Assembly (NCBI GenBank): GCA_032358165.1
Contig: JAALGY010000062.1
Location: forward strand, 1,612,001-1,676,000
Source: Diplosphaera chodatii
Taxonomy: Eukaryota; Chlorophyta; Trebouxiophyceae; Prasiolales; Stichococcaceae
DNA length: 64,000 nt
Reading direction: 5' to 3'
This document shows positions 48,838-63,800 of the stretch, piece after piece. Below the pieces are notes generated by a model that saw only the letters and a program-made list of their open reading frames with translations, ran no database searches and was not told the DNA's origin. Positions within the stretch are counted from its first letter, which is position 1, and each line of letters starts with the position of its first letter. The position numbers were made by a program, and so were the translations under genes.

Positions 48838-51800
48838 ATGGCGCACCGCCGCAGCGGCCACCGCGCTGCAGTTGCATGCGCCCTGTTGCTGTTGGTGGCG
48901 GTTTTGGGCGGCGCTGAGGGTCGTCAACAGCAGCACAAGCGGGGCAGGCGTCTCGACGCCCGTCAGGTGCGAGCTTCACTTGTGCAAGTCAGCTCGAGTG
49001 CGCTGATTGCGCATGTGCTACAGCTGAGGAAAGGGTCGAGTACCCACTGGGTAATGGGGGAGTCGTGTAGGAGTCCAATGCCCTTTTGAAACGCAGCGTC
49101 AACGCATTAGTGCTCGCGCCGTCAGCCCAGCGCATCGCCAGCTGGGAACAGAACCAGCATTGGTAAACCCACACTGGAGGATGGCTGATGAGCCATGCCG
49201 ACTTATACAGAGCTATAGAAAGCATATCTTACAGTACAGCACGCATGCAACGTTGCACTCTGTCAGCATTCTGCTGCGCCTGTAGGCATTGCTGGACAGG
49301 TGCCTGCTTACAGTGCTCAGTGTGCCGGGTGCATGTTCACACTGCATAGCTTCACAGTGCAAACCCCATCTGGGATGCTCCTGCACAAACTGCCACATCG
49401 TCAACATCATCATGTTGGTGTCTGAGCAGTTGCTCGGCCCCAATGTCCGTGATGGCAACATCTGAGCTGCGCATTCAAAGCCTTTTGGCGCACAAAATGC
49501 ACAGGCAGGAGGTGTCGGTGCACACCCAGTTCTCAACTTGGCAGTGCTTGACAGGTCGTTTTCCTCTATCTGCAGCGGGCGCTGCTGCAAGTGACCAAGA
49601 ATGGCCAGCTGCTCAGCACGCCGACGGCGGCACCGACGGCGGACACCCGCCTGCCCTTCACCACAGTCACAGCGGGCGCGTCAGTGGGCGCCTCTGCGGG
49701 TGCCTCGACCGGCACCGCGCAGCCCACAAGCGCTGCGCAGCCAACGGCAGCGCCGCAGCAGCCCACGCAGCAGCCGACTGCCCCGACTGCGCAGCCAACA
49801 GCGGCGCCACAGCAGCAGCCCACGCAGCAGCCGACTGCTCCTACGGTGCAGCCGACAGCCGCCCCGCAGCAGCAGCCAACGCAGCAGCCGACTGCTCCTA
49901 CAGCGCAGCCGACCGTCGCTCCAACACAGCAGCCGACTGCTGCTCCGACGGCGCAGCCAACAGCTGCATCGACTGAGGCCCCGACGCCTGTTGTGACTGA
50001 CAGCAGGCAGCCTCTGGCACGCGCAGCTGCGGGCATCCTGCCTGGCATCTCGGTAGGCAAAGCCATGCCCTGTACAACGCTCTCGAACACAGCAGGCAGT
50101 GGCTTGACAACTGGTCTTGGGCGACCTTGGCCGGATGTACTGCCTGGGTAGCAGCACACCATGCGAACCATGCCTGACGGAGGGTCTGAACCTTGGATGA
50201 GATCGAAACATCAACAGCGCTCTGTTGGATATGCAGGTCAGCGTGAGCACCCCCACGGCGCAGCCCACACCTGTGCCGTCGACCGCTCAGCCGACCGCTC
50301 AGCCGACCGCGCAGCCGACTGCGCAGCCCACGGCGCAGCCCACGACTGCCTCACCAACTGCCCCGCCGACTGCGCAGCCCACGGCGGCGCCCACGGCAGC
50401 CCCGACCGGCATCTCCGCCAGTCTCGGTGCTACGCTGGCCCTTTCCGCCCCGAGCACGCCGACAAAGGTGAGCCCGCGGCATGCCGGTGCCAGCTCCGTG
50501 CAAGTCGGCTCCATCCGACCGTTCTCTGCATGTCGTTGCTTTGCTGGGCACGTTCAAATGGCATACCCCGGCAGTGCCCATGGCCTTTGCATGTGGAAGC
50601 AGACGCACTGCTGCCTGCAGCCCGGCCTTGCTTGTAGTGATTGCATGTGAGCACCGCATTTCTGCAGCTGCGGCACCTGCGTGTGTTGTCTCGAAGGACG
50701 CAAGCTGTGTGCACATACGTCATGGCGTCGTAGCAGTGTGCTCTTTGTCTGCAAGCAGTCCGCCGCTGACCACAGTGCTCTGGATTGGTGTGCAGGCGCC
50801 GACAGCGCAGCCCACACCTGTGCCGCCGACCGCTCAGCCGACTGCCCAACCAACCGCAGCACCAACGTCCCAACCGACAGCGCAACCGACCACTGCGCCG
50901 ACTGCCCAGCCGACATCGCAACCGACAGCGGCGCCGACAGCGCCACCCACGGCGCCCACCAAAGCGCCGACCAGCGTGCTTGCCACCATCAGCGCCACGC
51001 TGGGCCTGTCCACCACCCCGCAGCCGACGGCAGCTCCGACTCAGGTGCAGTTCGGAGGCTTGCAGTGGCGCACGCCAACGTTGGCTGCCGCCCCACAGCA
51101 CCAGTCTCTAGCGGTGTGCATGACTGACAGACCAGGCCGCACTTGTGGTGGCTATGCTGAGCGTGTTCGCACGGATGTTGAAGGCTGCAATTGCATGCTC
51201 TGTCACAGCTTGACCTGAACCAGATCTGTGCTCGTGACTGCAGCAGCCGTCGCAGCAGCCGACGCAGGCGCCCACCAGCCCCCCCACCAGCTCCCCGCTG
51301 GCGGCCGCCGCGACGCTGCCGCTGCTGACGGTGTCGACGCCCTCCCCCACGGCGGCCCCCACGGCGGCCCCCACGGCGGCGCCCACGTCCCAGCCCACCG
51401 CCGGCCCCACGGCCGCCCCGACAGCAGGCCCAACCGCCGCGCCGTCGCCCGCGCTGACAGTCGCCGCGACGCTGCCGGTCCTGTCGCTGCCAGCGCCCTC
51501 CCCCACGGCGGCGCCCACGGCGCAGCCCACCGCCGGCCCCACGGCCGCCCCCACCTCAGGCCCGACCGCCGCGCCACTGCCCAGCCTCACCCTGACGCTG
51601 GCAGCCGCACCCACCGCCAGCCCGACTGCGGCGCCCTCCCCGGCGGGCACAGGCTCCCCCGCAGCGGCCAACGCCGGCGTGTCTTTGCCAACACTGGCGT
51701 CCCTGGGCCTGGGTGCCGGCGTGACTGCCAGTGGCGGTGCCAATGCAGACGCCGGCCTGACGCTCACGCTGGCCTCCACGCCAAACCTCGGCGGCATCGG

Positions 51801-54800
51801 CGCTGGCGCGAACGCCAGTGCTGACGGCAACGCGACGGCCGACCTGGGCATCACGCTGCCCGCTGCCGCGGCCACGCTGCCGGCCGCCACCACGCCGACG
51901 CTGCCCAGCATCGAGCTGCCGACGCTGGACCTGCCCACGCTCGCGACCGCTGACGTGCCGTCCCTGGGGCAGCCCCTGCCCGTCATCGACCTGCCGACGC
52001 TGGTGGACGTGCCCTCGCTGCCGCCCCCCACCCTCCTGGGCACCACCGGCCCCACGCTGAGCACCCTGGACCTGCCGACCCTCGGCAGCGTCGATGTGCC
52101 CACCCTGGACGCCACCCTGCCAAGCGTCGACCTGCCCACCCTCGGCGCCACGCTCCCCGGCACGGGCGTCCCCACCCTCGCTGATCTGCCTTCGCTCACG
52201 CTGGACGTGCCATCGCTGGCACTGGACACACCGACGCTCCCGTCGGTGGACCTTCCCGCGCTCGACGCGACGCTCCCCACTGTTGAGCTGCCCACGCTCA
52301 CGCTGGACATCCCCACGCTCCCCGCACTGGACATCCCCAGCCTGCCTGGCGTGGACCTGCCGACGCTCCCTGGCATCGACATCCCCACGCTTGAGCTGCC
52401 AACACTGACGCTGGACGTCACCCTGCCAAGCGTGGACCTGCCGTCCGTGGATGTGACTCTGCCCACCCTGGACGCCACCCTGCCGTCCCTGGATGTGACG
52501 CTGCCCAGCCTGGACCTGCCCACGCTGGACGCCACCCTCCCCAGCCTGGACGCCACCCTCCCCAGCCTGGACCTGCCCACCCTGGACGCCACCCTGCCCA
52601 GCGTGGGTGTGCCCACACTCGGCTTGACACTCCCCAGCCTGGATGCCACCCTGCCGTCGCTGGATGTGACGCTGCCCACCCTGGACGCCACCCTGCCGTC
52701 GCTGGACGCCACCCTGCCGTCGCTGGGTGCCACCCTGCCGTCGCTGGATGTCACGCTGCCCAGCCTGGACCTGCCCACCCTGGACGCCACCCTCCCCAGC
52801 CTGGACCTGCCCACCCTGGGCGCCACCCTGCCCAGCGTGGATGTGCCCACACTCGGCTTGACACTCCCCAGCCTGGATGCCACCCTGCCGTCGCTGGACG
52901 CCACCCTGCCGTCGCTGGGTGCCACCCTGCCGTCGCTGGATGTCACGCTGCCCAGCCTGGACCTGCCCACGCTGGACGCCACCCTCCCCAGCCTGGACCT
53001 GCCCACCCTGGGCGCCACCCTGCCCAGCGTGGATGTGCCCACACTCGGCTTGACACTCCCCAGCCTGGATGCCACCCTGCCGTCGCTGGACGCCACCCTG
53101 CCGTCGCTGGGTGCCACCCTGCCGTCGCTGGATGTCACGCTGCCCAGCCTGGACCTGCCCACGCTGGACGCCACCCTGCCATCGCTGGACGTCACCATCC
53201 CCAGCCTGGACGCCACCCTCCCCAGCCTGGACGCCACCCTGCCATCTCTGGATGTGACGCTGCCCAGCCTGGACCTGCCCACGCTGGACGCCACCCTGCC
53301 GTCTCTGGACGTGACGCTGCCCAGCCTGGATGTGACACTCCCAAGCCTGGATGCCACCCTGCCGACGCTGGACGCCACCCTGCCGTCGCTGGATGCGACA
53401 CTCCCAAGCCTGGATGCCACCCTGCCGACGCTGGACGCCACCCTGCCGTCGCTGGACGTCACCCTGCCCTCGCTGGATGTCACCCTGCCATCACTGGACG
53501 CCACCCTCCCCAGCCTGGACGCCACCCTGCCAACGTTTACACTGGACCTGTCCACGCTGCCGAGCCTTGACACGGTGGACCTGACAACGCTGCCAGCAAT
53601 CGGCACCCTGCCCACGCTGGCTTCACTGGGCGGCCGCCCCGTGATCATCATCCCGCTGCCAACATTGGGATCCCTGCCCACAGTGGGCTCCGTCTACACC
53701 CTGCCAACACTGGCATCAGTTGGCACCCTGCCGACCCTGGCCTCACTTGCCTCGCTGCCCTCGCTGGCATCGCTGCCCACGCTGGCATCCTTCCCCACCC
53801 TGGCATCGCTGGGCTCACTTCCCACAGCAACGCTGGACGCGCCATCGCTGACGCTGGATTTGCCGACGCTCACAAGCCTGGGCCTGCCCACGCTGCCGTC
53901 TGCCAGCCTGCCATCGGCAACTCTGCCAAGTGTGCAGCTGCCGACGCTTGCCTCCGGCCCCAGCCTCCCAATCCTGAGCCTGCCGACGCTCGGCACACGG
54001 CCGCACTTCAGCTTGCCTACGCTCGGCGGTCGGCCGCATGTCAGCCTCCCGTCGGCGGCCACCCTGCCATCAGTTGGCGGTCTGCCGACGCTCGCCACGC
54101 TGCCGTCCCTTGGCCTGGGCACCGCACTCGGCCTCGGCCTGACCCTGGGCTCAAACCCACTGGGCGGCGGCCTCACCCTGGGTGCGGGGCTGGGCGTGAC
54201 CTTGGGCTCGCTGTCGGCTGGCGTCACATTGGGGGCGACACTTGGCGCATCGCTGGGGGCCACACTGGGCCTCAGCCTGCCCTTGCCACCCACATTGCCG
54301 TCGGTGGCCACCCTGCCATCTGTGGGATCGCTGCCAGCCTTCAGCACCCTGCCGTCGGTGGGCTCCCTCCCATCGTTCAGCCTGCCGTCGGTTGGCTCCC
54401 TGCCGTCAGTGGGCTCCCTCCCATCGGTGGGCACCCTGCCGTCCTTCAGCCTGCCGTCACTTGGCACCCTGCCGTCAGTGGGCTCCCTCCCATCGGTGGG
54501 CACCCTGCCAACTGTTGGCACCCTGCCGTCAGTGGGTTCCCTCCCATCAGTAGGCAGCCTTCCATCAGTGGGCACCCTGCCATCCTTCAGCCTCCCGTCG
54601 GTGGGCACCCTGCCATCCTTTAGCCTCCCGTCGGTGGGCACCCTCCCATCAGTGGGCACGCTCCCATTGCTGGGCACCCTGCCCTCAATTGGCACCCTGC
54701 CATCGGTCGGTTCCCTCCCATCGGTAGGCAGCCTTCCATCAGTGGGCACCCTGCCATCCTTCAGCCTCCCGTCGGTGGGCACCCTTCCATCAGTGGGCAC

Positions 54801-57800
54801 GCTCCCATCGCTGGGCACCCTGCCCTCAATTGGCACCCTGCCATCGGTCGGCTCCCTTCCATCCGTGGCCACCCTGCCATCGGTGGGATCCCTCCCAACA
54901 GTCGGGTCCCTGCCGTCATTCAGCACCCTGCCATCGGTGGGCAGTCTGCCGACGCTCACAACACTACCATCCCTTGGCCTGGGCACCGCACTCGGCCTCG
55001 GCCTGACCCTGGGCTCAAACCCACTGGGCGGCGGCCTCACCCTGGGTGCGGGCCTGGGCGTGACCTTGGGCTCGCTGTCGGCTGGCGTCACATTGGGGGC
55101 GACACTTGGCGCATCGCTGGGGGCCACACTAGGCCTCAGCCTGCCCTTGCCACCCACATTGCCGTCGGTGGCCACCCTGCCATCTGTGGGATCGCTGCCA
55201 GCCTTCAGCACCCTGCCGTCGGTGGGCTCCCTCCCATCGTTCAGCCTGCCGTCGGTTGGCTCCCTGCCGTCAGTGGGCTCCCTCCCATCGGTGGGCACCC
55301 TGCCGTCCTTCAGCCTGCCGTCAATTGGCACCCTGCCGTCGGTGAACACCCTGCCGTCGGTCGGCACCCTCCCATCTTTCAGCTTCCCATCGGTTGGTAC
55401 CCTGTCGACGGTTGGCACGCTACCATCAGGCGGCACCCTCCCATCTTTCAGCCTCCCATCGGTGGGCACCCTGCCAACTGTTGGCACCCTGCCGTCGGTG
55501 GGATCCCTCCCTTCGATAGGCAGCCTGCCAACTGTTGGCACCCTGCCGTCAGTGGGTTCCCTCCCATCGGTGGGCACCCTGCCATCCTTCAGCCTGCCGT
55601 CACTTGGCACCCTGCCGTCAGTGGGTTCCCTCCCATCGGTGGGCTCCCTGCCATCCTTCAGCCTGCCATCAGTTGGCACCCTGCCGTCAGTGGGCTCCCT
55701 CCCATCGGTGGGCACCCTGCCATCGGTGGGCACCCTGCCAACTGTTGGCACCCTGCCGTCAGTCGGCTCCCTCCCATCAGTAGGCAGCCTTCCATCAGTG
55801 GGCACCCTGCCATCCTTCAGCCTCCCGTCGGTTGGCTCCCTCCCATCAGTGGAATCGCTGCCAACTGTTGGATCCTTGCCTCCGCTGTCGACGATGCCAA
55901 CACTAGCTACATTGCCGACGCTCACCCTGGACCTGCCGACGCTGCCCAGCCTCGATGTGCCGTCGCTGAGCCTGCCCACCGTGGACCTGCCCACGCTGAC
56001 GCTGGACCTGCCCACTCTCACCCTGGACCTGCCGACGCTGACGCTGGACCTGTCGACGCTGCCCAGCCTCGATGTGCCATCGCTGAGCCTGCCCACCGTG
56101 GACCTGCCCACGCTGACGCTGGACCTGCCCGCGCTGCCCAGCCTCGATGTGCCGTCGCTGAGCCTGCCCACCGTGGACCTGCCCACGCTGACGCTGGACC
56201 TGCCCACTCTCACCCTGGACCTGCCGACGCTGCCCAGCCTCGATGTGCCGTCGCTGAGCCTGCCCACCGTGGACCTGCCCACGCTGACGCTGGACCTGCC
56301 CACTCTCACCCTGGACCTGCCGACGCTGCCCAGCCTCGATGTGCCATCGCTGAGCCTGCCCACCGTGGACCTGCCCACGTTGACGCTGGACCTGCCGACG
56401 CTGCCCAGCCTCGATGTGCCGTCGCTGAGCCTGCCCACCGTGGACCTGCCCACGCTGACGCTGGACCTGCCCACTCTCACCCTGGACCTGCCGACGCTGC
56501 CCAGCCTCGATGTGCCGTCGCTGAGCCTGCCCACCGTGGACCTGCCCACGCTGACGCTGGACCTGCCCACTCTCACCCTGGACCTGCCGACGCTGACGCC
56601 GGACCTGCCGACGCTGCCCAGCCTCGATGTGCCATCGCTGAGCCTGCCCACCGTGGACCTTCCCACGCTGACGCTGGACCTGCCCACGCTGACGCTGGAT
56701 CTGCCGACGCTGCCCAGCCTCGATGTGCCGTCGCTGAGCCTGCCCACCGTGGACCTGCCCACGCTGACGCTGGACCTGCCCACTCTCACCCTGGACCTGC
56801 CGACGCTGCCCAGCCTCGATGTGCCATCGCTGAGCCTGCCCACCGTGGACCTGCCCACGCTGACGCTGGACCTGCCGACGCTGCCCAGCCTCGATGTGCC
56901 ATCGCTGAGCCTGCCCACCGTGGACCTGCCCACGCTGACGCTGGACCTGCCCACGCTGACGCTGGATCTGCCGACGCTGCCCAGCCTCGATGTGCCGTCG
57001 CTGAGCCTGCCCACCGTGGACCTGCCCACGCTGACGCTGGACCTGCCCACTCTCACCCTGGACCTGCCGACGCTGCCCAGCCTCGATGTGCCATCGCTGA
57101 GCCTGCCCACCGTGGACCTGCCCACGCTGACGCTGGACCTGCCGACGCTGCCCAGCCTCGATGTGCCGTCGCTGAGCCTGCCCACCGTGGACCTGCCCAC
57201 GCTGACGCTGGACCTGCCGACGCTGCCCAGCCTCGATGTGCCGTCGCTGAGCCTGCCCACCGTGGACCTGCCCACGCTGACGCTGGACCTGCCCACGCTG
57301 CCCAGCCTCGATGTGCCGTCGCTGAGCTTGCCCACTGTGGACCTGCCCACGCTGACGCTGGACCTGCCCACTCTCACCCTGGACCTGCCGACGCTGACAC
57401 TGGACCTGCCGACGCTGCCCAGCCTCGATGTGCCATCGCTGAGCCTGCCCACCGTGGACCTGCCCACGCTGACGCTGGACCTGCCGACGCTGCCTAGCCT
57501 CGATGTGCCGTCGCTGAGCCTGCCCACCGTGGACCTGCCCACGCTGACGCTGGACCTGCCGACGCTGCCCAGCCTCGATGTGCCGTCGCTGAGCCTGCCC
57601 ACCGTGGACCTGCCCACGCTGACGCTGGACCTGCCCACTCTCACCCTGGATCTGCCGACGCTGCCCAGCCTCGATGTGCCATCGCTGAGCCTGCCCACCG
57701 TGGACCTGCCCACGCTGACGCTGGACCTGCCCACGCTGACGCTGGACCTGCCGACGCTGTCCAGCCTCGATGTGCCATCGCTGAGCCTGCCCACCGTGGA

Positions 57801-60800
57801 CCTGCCCACGCTGACGCTGGACCTGCCCACTCTCACCCTGGACCTGCCGACGCTGCCCAGCCTCGATGTGCCATCGCTGAGCCTGCCCACCGTGGACCTG
57901 CCCACGCTGACGCTGGACCTGCCCACGCTGCCCAGCCTCGATGTGCCGTCGCTGAGCTTGCCCACTGTGGACCTGCCCACGCTGACGCTGGACCTGCCCA
58001 CTCTCACCCTGGACCTGCCGACGCTGCCCAGCCTCGATGTGCCGTCGCTGAGCCTGCCCACCGTGGACCTGCCCACGCTGACGCTGGACCTGCCCACTCT
58101 CACCCTGGACCTGCCGACGCTGACGCTGGACCTGCCCACGCTGCCCAGCCTCGATGTGCCATCGCTGAGCCTGCCCACCGTGGACCTGCCCACGCTGACG
58201 CTGGACCTGCCCACGCTGCCCAGCCTCGATGTGCCATCGCTGAGCCTGCCCACCGTGGACCTGCCCACGCTGACGCTGGACCTGCCCACGCTGACGCTGG
58301 ACCTGCCCACTCTCACCCTGGACCTGCCGACGCTGCCCAGCCTTGATGTGCCGTCGCTGAGCCTGCCCACCGTGGACCTGCCCACGCTGACGCTGGATCT
58401 GCCCACTCTCACCCTGGACCTGCCGACGCTGCCCAGCCTCGATGTGCCATCGCTGAGCCTGCCCACCGTGGACCTGCCCACGCTGACGCTGGACCTGCCC
58501 ACTCTCACCCTGGACCTGCCGACGCTGACGCTGGACCTGCCGACGCTGCCCAGCCTCGATGTGCCATCGCTGAGCCTGCCCACCGTGGACCTGCCCACTC
58601 TCACCCTGGACCTGCCGACGCTGCCCAGCCTCGATGTGCCATCGCTGAGCCTGCCCACCGTGGACCTGCCCACGCTGACGCTGGACCTGCCTACTCTCAC
58701 CCTGGACCTGCCGACGCTGACGCTGGACCTGCCGACGCTGCCCAGCCTCGATGTGCCATCGCTGAGCCTGCCCACCGTGGACCTGCCCACGCTGACGCTG
58801 GACCTGCCCACTCTCACCCTGGACCTGCCGACGCTGACGCTGGACCTGCCGACGCTGCCCAGCCTCGATGTGCCATCGCTGAGCCTGCCCACCGTGGACC
58901 TGCCCACGCTGACGCTGGACCTGCCCACTCTCACCCTGGACCTGCCGACGCTGCCCAGCCTTGATGTGCCATCGCTGAGCCTGCCCACCGTGGACCTGCC
59001 CACGCTGACGCCGGACCTGCCCACGCTGACGCTGGATCTGCCGACGCTGCCCAGCCTCGATGTGCCATCGCTGAGCCTGCCCACCGTGGACCTGCCCACG
59101 CTGACGCTGGACCTGCCCACTCTCACCCTGGACCTGCCGACGCTGACGCTGGACCTGCCGACGCTGCCCAGCCTCGATGTGCCATCGCTGAGCTTGCCCA
59201 CCGTGGACCTGCCCACGCTGACGCTGGACCTGCCCACTCTCACCCTGGACCTGCCGACGCTGCCCAGCCTCGATGTGCCATCGCTGAGCCTGCCCACCGT
59301 GGACCTGCCCACGCTGACGCTGGACCTGCCCACGCTGACGCTGGATCTGCCGACGCTGCCCAGCCTCGATGTGCCATCGCTGAGCCTGCCCACCGTGGAC
59401 CTGCCCACGCTGACGCTGGACCTGCCCACTCTCACCCTGGACCTGCCGACGCTGACGCTGGACCTGCCGACGCTGCCCAGCCTCGATGTGCCGTCGCTGA
59501 GCCTGCCCACCGTGGACCTGCCCACGCTGACGCTGGATCTGCCGACGCTGCCCAGCCTCGATGTGCCGTCGCTGAGCCTGCCCACCGTGGACCTGCCCAC
59601 GCTGACGCTGGACCTGCCCACTCTCACCCTGGACCTGCCGACGCTGCCCAGCCTCGATGTGCCATCGCTGAGCCTGCCCACCGTGGACCTGCCCACGCTG
59701 ACGCTGGATCTGCCGACGCTGCCCAGCCTCGATGTGCCGTCGCTGAGCCTGCCCACCGTGGACCTGCCCACGCTGACGCTGGACCTGCCCACTCTCACCC
59801 TGGACCTGCCGACGCTGCCCAGCCTCGATGTGCCATCGCTGAGCCTGCCCACCGTGGACCTGCCCACGCTGACGCTGGACCTGCCGACGCTGCCCAGCCT
59901 CGATGTGCCATCGCTGAGCCTGCCCACCGTGGACCTGCCCACGCTGACGCTGGACCTGCCCACTCTCACCCTGGACCTGCCGACGCTGACGCTGGACCTG
60001 CCGACGCTGCCCAGCCTCGATGTGCCATCGCTGAGCTTGCCCACCGTGGACCTGCCCACGCTGACGCTGGACCTGCCCACTCTCACCCTGGACCTGCCGA
60101 CGCTGCCCAGCCTCGATGTGCCATCGCTGAGCCTGCCCACCGTGGACCTGCCCACGCTGACGCTGGACCTGCCCACTCTCACCCTGGACCTGCCGACGCT
60201 GCCCAGCCTCGATGTGCCGTCGCTGAGCCTGCCCACCGTGGACCTGCCCACGCTGACGCTGGACCTGCCCACTCTCACCCTGGACCTGCCGACGCTGCCC
60301 AGCCTCGATGTGCCATCGCTGAGCCTGCCCACCGTGGACCTGCCGACGCTGACGCTGGACCTGCCGACGCTGCCCAGCCTCGATGTGCCATCGCTGAGCC
60401 TGCCCACCGTGGACCTGCCCACGCTGACGCTGGACCTGCCCACTCTCACCCTGGACCTGCCGACGCTGACGCTGGACCTGCCGACGCTGCCCAGCCTCGA
60501 TGTGCCGTCGCTGAGCTTGCCCACCGTGGACCTGCCCACGCTGACGCTGGACCTGCCCACTCTCACCCTGGACCTGCCGACGCTGCCCAGCCTCGATGTG
60601 CCGTCGCTGAGCCTGCCCACCGTGGACCTGCCCACGCTGACGCTGGATCTGCCGACGCTGCCCAGCCTCGATGTGCCGTCGCTGAGCCTGCCCACCGTGG
60701 ACCTGCCCACGCTGACGCTGGACCTGCCCACTCTCACCCTGGACCTGCCGACGCTGCCCAGCCTCGATGTGCCATCGCTGAGCCTGCCCACCGTGGACCT

Positions 60801-63800
60801 GCCCACGCTGACGCTGGACCTGCCGACGCTGCCCAGCCTCGATGTGCCATCGCTGAGCCTGCCCACCGTGGACCTGCCCACGCTGACGCTGGACCTGCCC
60901 ACTCTCACCCTGGACCTGCCGACGCTGACGCTGGACCTGCCGACGCTGCCCAGCCTCGATGTGCCATCGCTGAGCCTGCCCACCGTGGACCTGCCCACGC
61001 TGACGCTGGACCTGCCGACGCTGCCCAGCCTCGATGTGCCGTCGCTGAGCCTGCCCACCGTGGACCTGCCCACGCTGACGCTGGACCTGCCCACTCTCAC
61101 GCTGGATCTGCCGACGCTGCCCAGCCTCGATGTGCCGTCGCTGAGCCTGCCCACCGTGGACCTGCCCACGCTGACGCTGGACCTGCCCACTCTCACCCTG
61201 GACCTGCCGACGCTGCCCAGCCTCGATGTGCCATCGCTGAGCCTGCCCACCGTGGACCTGCCCACGCTGACGCTGGACCTGCCGACGCTGCCCAGCCTCG
61301 ATGTGCCGTCGCTGAGCCTGCCCACCGTGGACCTGCCCACGCTGACGCTGGACCTGCCCACTCTCACGCTGGATCTGCCGACGCTGCCCAGCCTCGATGT
61401 GCCGTCGCTGAGCCTGCCCACCGTGGACCTGCCCACGCTGACGCTGGACCTGCCCACTCTCACCCTGGACCTGCCGACGCTGCCCAGCCTCGATGTGCCA
61501 TCGCTGAGCCTGCCCACCGTGGACCTGCCGACGCTGACGCTGGACCTGCCGACGCTGCCCAGCCTCGATGTGCCGTCGCTGAGCCTGCCCACCGTGGACC
61601 TGCCCACGCTGACGCTGGACCTGCCCACGCTGACGCTGGACCTGCCGACGCTGCCCAGCCTCGATGTGCCGTCGCTGAGCCTGCCCACCGTGGACCTGCC
61701 CACGCTGACGCTGGACCTGCCCACTCTCACCCTGGACCTGCCGACGCTGACGCTGGACCTGCCGACGCTGCCCAGCCTCGATGTGCCGTCGCTGAGCCTG
61801 CCCACCGTGGACCTGCCCACGCTGACGCTGGATCTGCCGACGCTGCCCAGCCTCGATGTGCCGTCGCTGAGCCTGCCCACCGTGGACCTGCCCACGCTGA
61901 CGCTGGACCTGCCCACTCTCACCCTGGACCTGCCGACGCTGCCCAGCCTCGATGTGCCATCGCTGAGCCTGCCCACCGTGGACCTGCCCACGCTGACGCT
62001 GGACCTGCCGACGCTGCCCAGCCTCGATGTGCCATCGCTGAGCCTGCCCACCGTGGACCTGCCCACGCTGACGCTGGACCTGCCCACTCTCACCCTGGAC
62101 CTGCCGACGCTGACGCTGGACCTGCCGACGCTGCCCAGCCTCGATGTGCCATCGCTGAGCTTGCCCACCGTGGACCTGCCCACGCTGACGCTGGACCTGC
62201 CCACTCTCACCCTGGACCTGCCGACGCTGCCCAGCCTCGATGTGCCATCGCTGAGCCTGCCCACCGTGGACCTGCCCACGCTGACGCTGGACCTGCCCAC
62301 TCTCACCCTGGACCTGCCGACGCTGCCCAGCCTCGATGTGCCGTCGCTGAGCCTGCCCACCGTGGACCTGCCCACGCTGACGCTGGACCTGCCCACTCTC
62401 ACCCTGGACCTGCCGACGCTGCCCAGCCTCGATGTGCCATCGCTGAGCCTGCCCACCGTGGACCTGCCGACGCTGACGCTGGACCTGCCGACGCTGCCCA
62501 GCCTCGATGTGCCATCGCTGAGCCTGCCCACCGTGGACCTGCCCACGCTGACGCTGGACCTGCCCACTCTCACCCTGGACCTGCCGACGCTGACGCTGGA
62601 CCTGCCGACGCTGCCCAGCCTCGATGTGCCGTCGCTGAGCTTGCCCACCGTGGACCTGCCCACGCTGACGCTGGACCTGCCCACTCTCACCCTGGACCTG
62701 CCGACGCTGCCCAGCCTCGATGTGCCGTCGCTGAGCCTGCCCACCGTGGACCTGCCCACGCTGACGCTGGATCTGCCGACGCTGCCCAGCCTCGATGTGC
62801 CGTCGCTGAGCCTGCCCACCGTGGACCTGCCCACGCTGACGCTGGACCTGCCCACTCTCACCCTGGACCTGCCGACGCTGCCCAGCCTCGATGTGCCATC
62901 GCTGAGCCTGCCCACCGTGGACCTGCCGACGCTGACGCTGGACCTGCCGACGCTGCCCAGCCTCGATGTGCCATCGCTGAGCCTGCCCACCGTGGACCTG
63001 CCCACGCTGACGCTGGACCTGCCCACTCTCACCCTGGACCTGCCGACGCTGACGCTGGACCTGCCCACGCTGCCCAGCCTCGATGTGCCATCGCTGAGTC
63101 TGCCCACCGTGGACCTGCCCACGCTGACGCTGGACCTGCCGACGCTGCCCAGCCTCGATGTGCCGTCGCTGAGCCTGCCCACCGTGGACCTGCCCACGCT
63201 GACGCTGGACCTGCCCACTCTCACCCTGGATCTGCCGACGCTGCCCAGCCTCGATGTGCCATCGCTGAGCTTGCCCACCGTGGACCTGCCCACGCTGACG
63301 CTGACGCTGGACCTGCCCACTCTCACCCTGGACCTGCCGACGCTGCCCAGCCTCGATGTGCCATCGCTGAGCCTGCCCACCGTGGACCTGCCCACGCTGA
63401 CGCTGGACCTGCCCACTCTCACCCTGGACCTGCCGACGCTGACGCTGGACCTGCCGACGCTGCCCAGCCTCGATGTGCCGTCGCTGAGCCTGCCCACCGT
63501 GGACCTGCCCACGCTGACGCTGGACCTGCCCACTCTCACCCTGGACCTGCCGACGCTGACGCTGGACCTGCCGACGCTGCCCAGCCTCGATGTGCCATCG
63601 CTGAGCTTGCCCACCGTGGACCTGCCCACGCTGACGCTGGACCTGCCCACTCTCACCCTGGACCTGCCGACGCTGCCCAGCCTCGATGTGCCGTCGCTGA
63701 GCCTGCCCACCGTGGACCTGCCCACGCTGACGCTGGACCTGCCCACGCTGACGCTGGATCTGCCGACGCTGCCCAGCCTCGATGTGCCATCGCTGAGCCT

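Noticed and set aside
51108..53681. 857-codon minus-strand open frame
   Set aside because: Same reason: it is the complement of the Pro/Thr- and LDxTLPS-coding + exon and has no family resemblance.
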